Part shown: in pieces, positions 34,875 to 43,957 of the stretch
Position numbering within the stretch: the first letter of the stretch is position 1
Layout of the letters: each line of letters opens with the position of its first letter
Assembly (NCBI RefSeq): GCF_030815485.1
Contig: NZ_JAUSWV010000002.1
Span: 6,386,001-6,450,000, forward strand
Reading direction: 5' to 3'
Source: Streptomyces rishiriensis
Lineage (GTDB): Bacteria > Actinomycetota > Actinomycetes > Streptomycetales > Streptomycetaceae
Length of the DNA: 64,000 nt
The notes under the pieces: model-generated
The model's input: only the letters and a program-made list of their open reading frames with translations
Told to the model about the DNA's origin: nothing
The model's database searches: none
Translations under genes and position numbers: made by a program

Positions 34875-35744
34875 TCAGTAACCCAACCTCGCAGCCAGCC
34901 ACCGGAGTTGACGCGCAACCTGCTCTCCCTCGCCGCCCTCGTGCCCGTTGAACGGATAAGCGTGCATCTCTCTCGGGGAATCGGCGCCGCCGCTCAGCTC
35001 TCCGTACCGGTTGAACGCGACGTACGCCCCGCTCGGCGGACAGACAGTGTCGCGCAGCCCCGTACCGAAGTGCGCGGGGGCCTGGGCGCGACGGGCGAAG
35101 GAGATGCCTTCCATGTAGGAAAGCGTGCGGTATGCGGTTTCCTCGTTTCCCCGGTGCACGGCGAGGTAGGTGGCCATCTCGCCGTACGGGCCTGTGTCGG
35201 TGAGGTCCAAGGCGCGCCGGATTCCGCACAGGAGCGGTGCCGTGACCAGGACGGCGGTCAGATCAGGGACCAGGCCCGCGACGGCGAGGGCGAGTCCACC
35301 GCCCTGACTGTTGCCCACCACGACCGTGCGAGCGGAGTCGACACCGGTTAGTGCTCGAGCGGCCGTCACCGCCCGGACCGCGTCCGTGATCAGACGGCGG
35401 TAGTGGTAGTCGTGCGGGGAGCGGAGGCCGCGAACGGCCGGACCGGGGCCGCCGGGCGACGTGCTGTGCGGGTCTGGGGTGGCACCTCCGTTGCCGTACT
35501 GGTCGCCCTGGCCCCGGTTGTCCATCAGCAGATGAGCGTACCCGGCGTTCACCCAGGTCAGACGTTCGTGGGGAAGACCGCGGCCACGTCCGTAGCCGAC
35601 GTATTCGACCACTACAGGAAGCGGTTCCCGAGCGCCTGCCGGAAGGCTGAACCAGGCGCGCACCGGATCCCCGGCGAAGCCTCGGAACGTCACGTCCCAG
35701 GTGTTCGTGAGGCGGAGACCGGTTTCGACAGGCAGTACCGACAC
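34875..35744 (-). pseudogene. Acetyl xylan esterase (CE7), N-terminally truncated
   Basis: Up to 289 residues of a CE7 cephalosporin-C deacetylase/acetyl xylan esterase. LLMDNRGQGDQ is the oxyanion RGQ motif, VVGNSQGGGLAL the nucleophile elbow, GLRDTVCPPS the acid and NGHEGGE the histidine. The family starts about 40-50 residues earlier; here an in-frame TAG lies 12 codons upstream of the first usable GTG, and no ribosome-binding site is seen. Sequence upstream switches to other frames and then to a GH67 fragment. The catalytic core is intact, so residual activity is possible if translated, but the locus looks like a deletion scar. Confidence 0.75.
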
Positions 35745-35780
35745 CAGCGGGGTCGATTGGCCGGCCTCCTAGGGCCTCGG

Positions 35781-36584
35781 TCATGAAGCGCTGGTAGTCG
35801 AGGGTGATGCCCTGGAAGGCGGTGTGGTCGGTGCCGCGCCAGTGCTCGGTGAGCGGTTGACCGAGACGGCGTTGATCCCACAGGCCGCGAGAAGCCTGGC
35901 GTACGCCCGCACGCGCTCCGAGTCCCCGCGCGCACACCCGTCCCGCCAGAAGAGGGAGCCGCCCGCGTACCCGCGTTCCACCTGGCCCATGACCGGATGG
36001 ACGGCCACGTTGTCCCAGTGGTCCAGCATCCGCTGCGCGGCCGCCGGACGGTGTACCTCCCGCGCCCGCTCGCCCCGGAACGCGGCCTCGCCGAGTCGTA
36101 CGACATAGAACAGGCCGTACAGCAGGCCCGGCCGGCCGCTCGCCGTGATGACGGTGGTGCCGTCGGTTCGCTCAACGGCGAACCCCTCTGCGCCGAGGTC
36201 AGCGAGGTCACCAAGGTCAGCGAGGTCACCAAGGCGATCGAGGCGATCGAGATGACCGGGGCCACCGTAGTCGCCCAGGCCACCGCACTCGCCGAGGCAC
36301 GCGACGCGACCGAGGCGCGCACCGACGTCGCCCGAGCCACCCACGTCGGTGGCGTCCACCACCCGCAACACCAGGTCGTACGAGGACGAGGCATCCGCTT
36401 CGCCCCGTACGACCACCTCACCGCCGAACTGCCGGCAGGCCTGCTCCACTTCTCCGTGCACCGTGTCCACCAGTGGGCCCGAGCCGTCCACCAGCGTCCG
36501 TCGGCGCCCCAGCGGCCGAAGCGCCTCGGGCGGCAGCCAGGCGGGGTCGATCCCCTCGGCCAGGACGGGCACGGTGAGCGGCAT
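35781..36584 (-). pseudogene. Alpha-glucuronidase (GH67) N-terminal fragment
   Basis: About 267 codons from MPLTVPVLAEGIDPAWLPPEAL. The first about 240 residues match the N-terminal domain and barrel entry of GH67 (PGLLYGLFYVVRLGEAAF, MLDHWDNVAVHPVMGQVERGYAGGSLFW, ARLLAACGINAVSVN). After that it runs into frameshifted sequence and stops, so the barrel with its catalytic acids is missing (about 700 residues normally). An insert of about 45 residues rich in LDRLGDLADL repeats (plus-strand 36199-36345, 9-bp DNA repeats) interrupts the N-terminal domain. In another frame at 35750-35860 a stretch (HWRGTDHTAFQGITLDYQRF) looks coding but I cannot place it. GH67 removes 4-O-methylglucuronate from xylan oligosaccharides; this copy is dead. 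Confidence 0.8.
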
Positions 36585-36609
36585 GGTGCCTCCGGTGATG
36601 CAGACGTGT

Positions 36610-37134
36610 CTAGGCGATGGCCGATCCCGTGCCGCGGGCGGCGCCGATGAGGTCGGTGAGAGCCGCGTCGTCGTACACGGAAATGTCGACGTAAGCGCCT
36701 TCGGGAAGGTCGAAATCCTGGACCTGGTAGTCCAGCACCGCCGTGGTCCCGGGCGGGCTGAAGGTGCCCAGGCCGTGGGTCACGCCGCCGGAGGTGTAGC
36801 TCACCTTGACGTAGTACGTGTCACCGTCGTTGGCGGTGTCGTACACCCACAGCTTCTCGTCGTTGGGGTGGAATTCCACCTTGCCGACGAACGCCCCCGC
36901 GTTGGTCAGTTCCATCTTCACGGCCTGGCCACCGGCGTCGTTCGCGAAATACGTGTTGTCGAACGGGTCGGTGAGGTTGCCGCCGCTGCAAGGGCAGTTG
37001 CCGGTGTCGTAGTAGTAGGCGTGGAACTCCGGGTTGGGGCTGTACGCCTGGGCCGGCGCCGCCGTCGCGAACAGGGCCCCCGCTCCCAGCGCCGCCCCCG
37101 CGAGCAGTCCCGTGAACCGTTTGACGATGCTCAT
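36610..37134 (-). CDS. Small secreted protein of unknown function
   Basis: A 174-residue protein. The signal peptide is MSIVKRFTGLLAGAALGAGALFATAAPAQA; the mature part is about 144 residues, rich in Tyr, Asp and Gly (YSPNPEFHAYYYDTGNCPCSGG, then EFHPNDEKLWVYDTANDGDTYYVKVSY) with a CPC motif. The pattern suggests a beta-sandwich. ATG 37134 is preceded by GGAGGGGGAAAG; an open frame running further up is not coding. It lies between the decayed xylan genes and the GH92 gene on the same strand. I do not recognise the family; a link to polymer use is only positional. Confidence 0.7.
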   Translation of the reverse strand: MSIVKRFTGLLAGAALGAGALFATAAPAQAYSPNPEFHAYYYDTGNCPCSGGNLTDPFDNTYFANDAGGQAVKMELTNAGAFVGKVEFHPNDEKLWVYDTANDGDTYYVKVSYTSGGVTHGLGTFSPPGTTAVLDYQVQDFDLPEGAYVDISVYDDAALTDLIGAARGTGSAIA

Positions 37135-37246
37135 GTACCGCTTTCCCCCTCCATGGCACGGGCCGCCCGGTGTTTGCCGGGCGGCCTGGTCATTCTGGAA
37201 CACGGGTGACGCCCGGTACAGCAGGCGATCGCTGGTGGTTACCGGA

Positions 37247-40200
37247 TCAGGACAACAACTCCACTTCGGCGAGGCTGACGTGACCCGCCCGCGCGCCGCG
37301 AGCCGCTGTGCTCGTCGCGCCCTCGGCGCCCGCCCCTCCCGCCTCGCCGTCGAGAACGAGCCGGTAGTGCGCGTACGTGCCCGGCCGTTCGAGCGTGAAG
37401 GCACGTGTCTGCCGGTCCCACGGGAAGGCCTCGTCGGAGCGGCGGTCGAGGTCGGTCCACGTCAGGCCGTCCGCGGAACCCTGGAGCGCCCAACTCGTCG
37501 GTGCCTGCGTGTGATCGGCCGACGTGAGGGTGTACTGCACCGCTCTGGCGCCGGCGGTGACCGGCAGGGTCAGCGCGCCCGACACCGTTTCCTGCGTCGC
37601 CGACGTGTCGTCGAACAGCGCGCCCGGTCCCTTCAGCACGTCCGTGCGCGGCGTCGGCGCCTTCTCGTCCTGAGTGATCGAAACCGGACCAGCGTTCTTC
37701 CCCGACCCCCATGGCGAGGGACGCGGCCCCATGTCGAACTCCAGGACCCCGCCCTTGGCGAGCAGCGCGTGGGACAGCGAGGTCGAGGTCCAGGCACGGC
37801 CGTTGACCTTGAGGCCCTGGACGTAGACGTTCTTGGCGCTGTTCTTCGGCGCCTTGACCACCAGGTCCTTGCCGTTCTCCAGGTGCACGGTGGCCTTGGT
37901 GAACAGCGGGGAGCCGACGGCGTATTCGCCGCTGCCCATCACCAGCGGGTAGAAGCCGAGCGCGGAGAAGAGGTACCAGGCCGACTGCTCGCCGTTGTCC
38001 TCGTCGCCGTGGTAGCCCTGACCGATCGAGCTGCCGGTGTAGAGCCGTGCGACGGCTTCACGGACCTTCGCCTGCGCCTTCCAGGGCTGCCCGGCCGCGT
38101 CGTACATGTAGATCGCGTGGTGGGCGACCTGGTTGGAGTGCCCGTACATGCCCATCCGCACGTCCCGCGCCTCCGTCATCTCATGGATGACGCCGCCGTA
38201 CGATCCCACAAACTCCGGGGAAGCGGTTTCCGGGGTGGCGAAGTAGGTGTCGAGCTTCTTCGCCAGACCGTCGCGGCCGCCGTACAGGTTGGCCAGGCCC
38301 CGGCTGTCCTGCGGGGCGGTGAAGGCGTAGCCCCAGCCGTTGGTCTCGGTGTAGTCGTATCCCCACACTCGCGGGTCGTAGGTCTGCGACGGCACGCGCC
38401 AGTCGCCCTTCTCGTCCTTGCCCTGGAAGAACCCGGCCTTCGCGTCGAAGAGGTGCACATAACCCTGCGCGCGGTTGAGGAAGTAGTCGGCTTCCTCCCG
38501 GTAGCGCTTCTCGCCCGTCTGCTTGTACAGGGTCTGGCCCATGCGGGCGATGCCGTAGTCGTTGAGGTAGCCCTCCAGGGCCCACGACAGGCCCTCGTGC
38601 GTGGTCGTGCCGGTGTACCCGAGGAAGGGCGAGGTGGCCATGCCCTTGCGGCCCACCCCGGACGCCGGGGGCACGACGGTCGCGTTCTTGAGGGCCGCCT
38701 CGTACGCCGCCTCGGCGTCGAAGTCCACTCCCTTGACGAACGCGTCCGCGAAGGCGACGTCGGAGGAGGTACCGGTCATGAGGTCGGCGTACCCCGGCGA
38801 GGACCAGCGCGAGGTCCAGCCGCCGTCCTTGTACTGCTGGACGAAGCCGTCGGTGAGGACGCCCGCCTGTGTCGGCGTCAGCAGGGCATAGGCCGGCCAG
38901 GTCGTTCGGTAGGTGTCCCAGAAACCGTTGTTGACGTACACCTTGCCGTCCACGATCTTCGCGCCGGTGTGGGTCGGGGTGTCCGGGCCCGGCATCGGCG
39001 AGAACGGCGATGCGTACTGGTACGTCGAGCCGACCTTCTCGAAACCGGAGTTGGGATACAGGTAGAGCCGGTACAGGCTGGAGTACAGCGTCGTGAGCTG
39101 GTCCTGGCTCGCACCCTCGACCTCCACCGTGCCGAGCAGCTTGTCCCACTGCCGCTGGGCACGCTGCTTGACCGTGTCGAAGTCGGTTTCCGCCGGAATT
39201 TCCTGGCGGAGGTTGTCGCGGGCCTGGTCGACACTGATCAAAGAGGTCGCCAGGCGCAGGGTGACCGTGCGGTCGGCGCCCGCGTCGAAACGCAGGTAAC
39301 CCTTTACGCCGCTCGACGCCCCATCCGTCACCGGGGCGTCGAACTCGCCGTACACGAAGAGCCGGGTCGCTCCCGCCGACAGTCCCGACTTCACGTCCGA
39401 GTAACCGGTGACGACACCGGCTTCCTTGTCCAGGGTCAATCCCGCCTGGCCGGTGACGTTGTCGAAGACCACGCTCGCGTCCGAACCCGGGTAGGTGAAG
39501 CGCAGGGCGGCCGCATGGTCGGTCGGTGCCATTTCCGCCGTGAGACCGTTCTCGAAACGGACTCCGTAGTAGTACGGGCGGGCGGTCTCGTTCCCATGCC
39601 GGAAGGCCAGAGCCCGCGCCGTCCGGCCGGTGTCCGGGACGCCGGCCGCGGCCGACGGCATCATCTGGAAGGTCTGCCGGTCGCCCATCCACGGACTCGG
39701 CTCGTGACTCGCGCTGAACGCCTGGATCGTGGGCAGGTTGTCCGCGTTGTTGCCCCGTGCGTAGTCGTACAGCCAGCCGAGCGAGGACGCGTTGGTCACC
39801 GGCGTCCAGAAGTTGAACCCGTGCGGCACGGCCGTGGCGGGAAATGTGTTTCCGCGCGAGAAGCTCCCGCTGGAGTTGGTGCCGCGGGTGGTCACCGCGT
39901 AGTCCGACAGATGGGCCTTCGGCTGCTCGGGGGCAGCGGTGCGCAGCGCGATGTCGTCCACCCAGCCCCTGAACCGGGCGGGGCCGCCGGGGGAGTCGTA
40001 GGCGAGGAGGATCCGGTCGACCGTTTTCCCGGCCGCCACCGTCCCGATCGCGGACACCACGTCGTTCCACTGGTTGACGTACAGCACCTTCGCGGCGCCC
40101 TGGCCGCGGGGCGACAGCGGGAAGCCGTACTGGTCGCTGGCTCCGAGCCCGCTCAGATAGGTGCCGTCCGTGAAGGCCAGGTCCACGGAAACGTGTGTCG

Positions 40201-41107
40201 CGGCGTAGTCACGGTCGCCCTCCGCCATCCCGGGGAAGATCCGGTAGGCCAACTGCGTGCGCGAACCGACCCGGACGTTCACGTCGAAAACCTTGTTGTA
40301 CGAGTACGCCCGGCCGGCTGTGGTGTGCCGACCCGCGTAACGCAACGCGCGCCGCCCGCTGAAGCCGGCGCCCGCCTTCGCGGTCGGTGAGCCGCTCGGA
40401 CCCCGGTCGACGACGGTGAGCATGTCCGGCGGGACGGGTGCGTCGCCGCCGCCCGTGCCGAACCGCACATCGGCGAGCTGGAGGATCCCCGCGCCGTGGT
40501 TGCGGGTGACCTCCAGCCGGAAGTGCCGGTACTCGGCCGAGGCCGGGGCCTCGAGGGTGTACGTGCGGGTCTGGAACCGCTCGGCGAAGGACTCCCCGGA
40601 GCGGGCGTCGAGGGGGGTCCAGGCGCTGCCGTCGGCCGAACCGGAGAGGGTCCAGTCGGCGGGGTCGCGCTCCGCGAAGTCATTGGCGGAGGTGAGTGCG
40701 TAAGCGCTTACCCGGGCGGGCTCGTCGAGGTCGAACTCGACCCATCCGGTGGATGCGAACGCCAGCCACTTGGTGCCTGCCTCGCCGTCGACGAGGTTCT
40801 CCTTCACCTCGCCGCCGGCCGTGTTCTCCGTGCTCGCCCGCAGGTCGGTGACCCGGTCGGTCACATCGCCGGGGAGCCCGCCGCCGTAGCCGCCGTCCAC
40901 GCCCGAGGCCCGCTTGCCGCCGCCGGGCGTGGTGTCGACCGTGCTCTGCCAGTCGGGGGCGTGTTCACCCGTCTCGAAGGACGAGGCGAACCCCCGACCG
41001 GGTAGCGGCACCGGCGACGGCAGTGCGACCGCCGTCCCCTGCGCGCCGACCGTCATGAGCAGAGCAGCCGTGACCACGACCGCCCGCAACCGTCCGAACC
41101 GCTGCAT
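37247..41107 (-). CDS. Secreted GH92 alpha-mannosidase with F5/8-type (CBM32-like) modules
   Basis: A 1286-residue exported enzyme. A signal peptide (MQRFGRLRAVVVTAALLMTVGAQGTAVA) is followed by a coagulation factor 5/8 type C module (about residues 85-215: ENLVDGEAGTKWLAF, FRLEVTRNHGAGILQLADV). The GH92 core is marked by SGSFSRGNTFPATAVPHGFNFW, TTWPAYALLTP and GYHGDEDNGEQSAWYLFSALG. A second discoidin-like module ends the protein. GH92 enzymes are Ca-dependent exo-alpha-mannosidases acting on mannan and N-glycan mannose. Export plus binding modules suits fungal mannoprotein or plant glycan. The ATG at 41107 fits the signal peptide. A palindrome, GGACAACGTTGTCC, sits 35 bases upstream. Confidence 0.93.
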   Translation of the reverse strand: MQRFGRLRAVVVTAALLMTVGAQGTAVALPSPVPLPGRGFASSFETGEHAPDWQSTVDTTPGGGKRASGVDGGYGGGLPGDVTDRVTDLRASTENTAGGEVKENLVDGEAGTKWLAFASTGWVEFDLDEPARVSAYALTSANDFAERDPADWTLSGSADGSAWTPLDARSGESFAERFQTRTYTLEAPASAEYRHFRLEVTRNHGAGILQLADVRFGTGGGDAPVPPDMLTVVDRGPSGSPTAKAGAGFSGRRALRYAGRHTTAGRAYSYNKVFDVNVRVGSRTQLAYRIFPGMAEGDRDYAATHVSVDLAFTDGTYLSGLGASDQYGFPLSPRGQGAAKVLYVNQWNDVVSAIGTVAAGKTVDRILLAYDSPGGPARFRGWVDDIALRTAAPEQPKAHLSDYAVTTRGTNSSGSFSRGNTFPATAVPHGFNFWTPVTNASSLGWLYDYARGNNADNLPTIQAFSASHEPSPWMGDRQTFQMMPSAAAGVPDTGRTARALAFRHGNETARPYYYGVRFENGLTAEMAPTDHAAALRFTYPGSDASVVFDNVTGQAGLTLDKEAGVVTGYSDVKSGLSAGATRLFVYGEFDAPVTDGASSGVKGYLRFDAGADRTVTLRLATSLISVDQARDNLRQEIPAETDFDTVKQRAQRQWDKLLGTVEVEGASQDQLTTLYSSLYRLYLYPNSGFEKVGSTYQYASPFSPMPGPDTPTHTGAKIVDGKVYVNNGFWDTYRTTWPAYALLTPTQAGVLTDGFVQQYKDGGWTSRWSSPGYADLMTGTSSDVAFADAFVKGVDFDAEAAYEAALKNATVVPPASGVGRKGMATSPFLGYTGTTTHEGLSWALEGYLNDYGIARMGQTLYKQTGEKRYREEADYFLNRAQGYVHLFDAKAGFFQGKDEKGDWRVPSQTYDPRVWGYDYTETNGWGYAFTAPQDSRGLANLYGGRDGLAKKLDTYFATPETASPEFVGSYGGVIHEMTEARDVRMGMYGHSNQVAHHAIYMYDAAGQPWKAQAKVREAVARLYTGSSIGQGYHGDEDNGEQSAWYLFSALGFYPLVMGSGEYAVGSPLFTKATVHLENGKDLVVKAPKNSAKNVYVQGLKVNGRAWTSTSLSHALLAKGGVLEFDMGPRPSPWGSGKNAGPVSITQDEKAPTPRTDVLKGPGALFDDTSATQETVSGALTLPVTAGARAVQYTLTSADHTQAPTSWALQGSADGLTWTDLDRRSDEAFPWDRQTRAFTLERPGTYAHYRLVLDGEAGGAGAEGATSTAARGARAGHVSLAEVELLS

Positions 41108-41141
41108 GCGTGAGCACCCTCCCCGCGCCGGACAACGCCCC

Positions 41142-41155
41142 GGACAACGTTGTCC
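41142..41155. promoter_or_regulatory. LacI-type palindrome before the GH92 gene
   Basis: GGACAACGTTGTCC is perfectly palindromic with the central CG typical of LacI/CcpA-family operators; a half-copy GGACAACG lies at 41130-41137. Being 35-48 bases from the GH92 start, it probably overlaps the transcription start. The same core recurs at 34538. Confidence 0.65.
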
Positions 41156-41344
41156 TCCTGGTTGCGCAGGAATCAGTAGGTGGCCAAGTGGACAGTGATG
41201 TCAAGGATGTTGATTGCGCCAGGCGGGGCTCATGTCATGCAATTCTCCGGCAAGGCACCCACCGGCCGGTCATATTTCCGGGAGGTCTCAACTCGGAAAA
41301 GACCCACGGTCAACCTTGCATTCGATCTTGCTCCGTCGGCGCGA

Positions 41345-41360
41345 AGTGGACTATACCTGT
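41345..41360. promoter_or_regulatory. Candidate DasR site (dre) upstream of ngcE
   Basis: AGTGGACTATACCTGT agrees with 13 of 16 positions of the dre consensus A(C/G)TGGTCTAGACCA(C/G)T, compared by eye. It lies 130-145 bases before ngcE. DasR is the GlcNAc-6-phosphate-responsive regulator of chitin and GlcNAc genes, so control of this transporter is plausible. Confidence 0.5.
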
Positions 41361-41489
41361 CGACCATTCACCGTCGAATCCGGCGATGGCGTCGGACCGC
41401 ATGATCCGTACGACCCTGCTTGACCTGACCGCGGTGCCGGGAAGGATCCGGTGCACCGCCTGAGTCCTGGAGAAGGCGAGGACTTGAGC

Positions 41490-42983
41490 ATGGGATCCCA
41501 CTCCGAGAACATCGGCTCCGAGAACATCGACTCCGACAAGAGCGGCTCCGACGAGAACGGCTCGGTAGGTGTCGGCCGCCGAGACCTGATCAGGAGATCC
41601 GCGGCGCTCGGCCTGATCTCCGTCCCCACGATGGCTTTCCTGTCCGCCTGTGCCAGCAGCGGCGGCGGCGACGAGGACAAGGCCAAGGCCGGAAAGAAGA
41701 CGGCGAAGAACCCCCTCGCGGTCAACGAGACCGCCCAGATGGAATTCGTCCTGTTCGACGGCGGTTTCGGCAAGGAGTACGCCGAGGACGCGGTCAAGAT
41801 CTACGAGAAGGGCTTCCCCGACGCGAAGGTGAAGTTCGCGGCCACCCAGAAGATCCAGTCGACCCTCCAGCCCCGCTTCAACCAGGGCACCCCGCCCGAC
41901 CTCATCGACAACTCCGGCGCCGAGCAGATGGACATGGGCGTCCTGGTCGGCAAGAAACAGCTGGCCGACCTCACCCCGCTGCTGGACGCCGTGTCCTACG
42001 ACGACCCGAACAAGAAGGTGCGCGACACCCTGCGGCCCGGCATCGTCGAGATGGGCCAGTTCGACGGCGACCCGGTCTGGATCATGTACTACGCCTACAC
42101 CGTCTACGGCGTCTGGTACTCGCAGAAGGCCCTGGACTCGCTCGACGCCACATACCCCCAGACGTGGGACGAGATGCTCGCGGTCTGCGCGAAGGCCAAG
42201 AAGAAGGGCATCGCGGGCTGGACGTACGCGGGCAAATACCCCTACTACCTCCCCTTCTCGCTGTATCCGATGATCGGCAAGGTGGGCGGTCGGGAGGTCC
42301 TCGACGCCATCGACAACCTCGAGCCGAACGCCTGGAATCACCCCGCGGTAAAGGCTTGCTTCGAGGCCTACTACGAGCTCTACAAGAAGGGCTACGTCCT
42401 GCGGGGCACCCCGGGCCTGGACCACATCCAGTCGCAGACCGCCTGGGCCAAGGGCAAGGCCCTGTTCATCCCCAACGGCTCCTGGGTGGAGAACGAGTCG
42501 GCGAACGTCATCCCCGCCGACTTCGACCTGGCGGTCTCCGCGCCCACCGGCATCGACTCCTCCGACAAGATGCCCTTCGGCACCATCTGGGCCTCCGGCG
42601 GCGAACCGTTCGTCGTGCCGGCCAAGGCGAAGAACGCGGCGGGCGGCATGGAACAGCTGCGCATCATGCTCGGCGAGGCGTCCTCCAGGAACTTCACCTC
42701 AAAGGTCAAGTCGCTGACCGCGTACAACGGAGGCACCGACGGCATCACCCTCACCCCAGGCCTCAAGTCGGGCGTGGCGGCGCTGGACAAGGCCGGCGAG
42801 AACGTGGTGAATCCACGGCTTCAGGACTGGTACGTCCAGCTGCAGAAGGAGAAGATCGGGGTGTCCGGCCTCGGCGAGATGATGGCCGGCCGGCTCACCC
42901 CGGCCGAGGCGATCAAGAAGATCCAGGGATACGCCGACGAGGCCGCGAAGGACACGGCGATCAAGCACTACAAGCACCAGTGA
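41490..42983 (+). CDS. ngcE: N-acetylglucosamine/chitobiose-binding lipoprotein (NgcE)
   Basis: A 497-residue substrate-binding protein of a carbohydrate ABC importer. The N-terminus carries a twin-arginine stretch (GRRDLIRRSAALG) and a lipobox LSAC, so it is probably a Tat-exported lipoprotein. The mature domain (QMEFVLFDGGFGKEYAEDAV, YAYTVYGVWYSQKALDSL, FGTIWASGGEPFVVPAKAKN) fits the NgcE group of family 1 binding proteins. The assignment also leans on gene order: two permeases follow, then the rok7B7-type regulator, as in S. coelicolor. The first 25 residues are a short SENIGSEN-type repeat. ATG 41490 follows GGCGAGG; a TTG two codons earlier is an alternative. No ATPase is encoded here; MsiK usually serves such importers. 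Confidence 0.85.
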   Translation: MGSHSENIGSENIDSDKSGSDENGSVGVGRRDLIRRSAALGLISVPTMAFLSACASSGGGDEDKAKAGKKTAKNPLAVNETAQMEFVLFDGGFGKEYAEDAVKIYEKGFPDAKVKFAATQKIQSTLQPRFNQGTPPDLIDNSGAEQMDMGVLVGKKQLADLTPLLDAVSYDDPNKKVRDTLRPGIVEMGQFDGDPVWIMYYAYTVYGVWYSQKALDSLDATYPQTWDEMLAVCAKAKKKGIAGWTYAGKYPYYLPFSLYPMIGKVGGREVLDAIDNLEPNAWNHPAVKACFEAYYELYKKGYVLRGTPGLDHIQSQTAWAKGKALFIPNGSWVENESANVIPADFDLAVSAPTGIDSSDKMPFGTIWASGGEPFVVPAKAKNAAGGMEQLRIMLGEASSRNFTSKVKSLTAYNGGTDGITLTPGLKSGVAALDKAGENVVNPRLQDWYVQLQKEKIGVSGLGEMMAGRLTPAEAIKKIQGYADEAAKDTAIKHYKHQ

Positions 42984-43028
42984 CGGTGGGAATCACGGCG
43001 AAGCATCCATAAAAGCACCGGAGTGGCG

Positions 43029-43955
43029 ATGCAGCACGGCAAGTACCGGTTCATCGTGGGGTTCCTGGCGCTCCCCCTGGGACTGTACGCGCTCTTCGTG
43101 GTGTGGCCGTTCATCCAGTCCATCTACTACTCGTTCACGGACTGGACCGGCCTGAGCCCCGAATTCAAGATGGTGGGCCTGGACAATTACCGGAGGATGC
43201 TGGACGACGACATCTTCTGGAAGTCCCTGCAGCACAGCTTGATGTTCGCGGTCGCGCTGCCACTGGTGACGATCAGCCTGGCGTTGTTCTTCGCCTTCAT
43301 GATCAATGTCGGTGGACGGCGGAGGAAGGGCGGCCCGGTGATCTCCGGAGTCCGGGGCTCTTCCTTCTACAAGATCGTGTACTTCTTCCCGCAGGTGTTG
43401 TCGATCGCCATCGTGGCTCTGCTGTTCGCCTTCGCGTACAACCCGGACAGCGGCGCGATCAACTCCTTCTTCCGGGGCGTCGGGCTGGACGGCCTCCAGC
43501 CCCTCTGGCTCGGCGACCCGGATCTCGCGCTGTGGTGCGTGATGGCGGTGCTCGTCTGGTCCACCGTCGGATTCTTCGTGGTGCTGTTCTCGGCGGGCAT
43601 GGCCTCCATCCCGGCGGACCTGTACGAGGCCGCGCTGCTGGACGGTGCGGGCCGGGCCGCGACGTTCTTCCGCATCACCCTGCCCCTGCTCTGGGACACG
43701 GTGCAGTCGGGCTGGGTCTACATGGGGATCCTCGCGCTCGGCGCCGAGTCGTTCGCGGTCGTGCAGATCATGACGACCGGACCCGGCGGCCCCGACTACT
43801 CGACCACCGTGATGGTCCTGTACGTGTACCAGAAGGCCTTCCGTGACGGTCAGGCCGCCTACGCCACCACCATCGGCGTCGCCCTGCTCGTCGTGACGCT
43901 GGCCTTCGCCGCCGTCGTGATGCGGCTGGGCCGGCGCGAGCGGCTGGAGTACTGA
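43029..43955 (+). CDS. ngcF: Sugar ABC transporter permease (NgcF)
   Basis: A 308-residue inner-membrane protein with six hydrophobic segments and the EAA loop YEAALLDGAGRAATFFRITLPLL. MalF-type permeases of this kind start with a long first helix (FLALPLGLYALFVVWPFIQSIYYSFTDW). ATG 43029 is favoured over GTG 43023 because GGAG then sits at the right distance. It lies 45 bases after ngcE and 2 bases before ngcG, within one operon. Confidence 0.88.
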   Translation: MQHGKYRFIVGFLALPLGLYALFVVWPFIQSIYYSFTDWTGLSPEFKMVGLDNYRRMLDDDIFWKSLQHSLMFAVALPLVTISLALFFAFMINVGGRRRKGGPVISGVRGSSFYKIVYFFPQVLSIAIVALLFAFAYNPDSGAINSFFRGVGLDGLQPLWLGDPDLALWCVMAVLVWSTVGFFVVLFSAGMASIPADLYEAALLDGAGRAATFFRITLPLLWDTVQSGWVYMGILALGAESFAVVQIMTTGPGGPDYSTTVMVLYVYQKAFRDGQAAYATTIGVALLVVTLAFAAVVMRLGRRERLEY

Positions 43956-43957
43956 CG

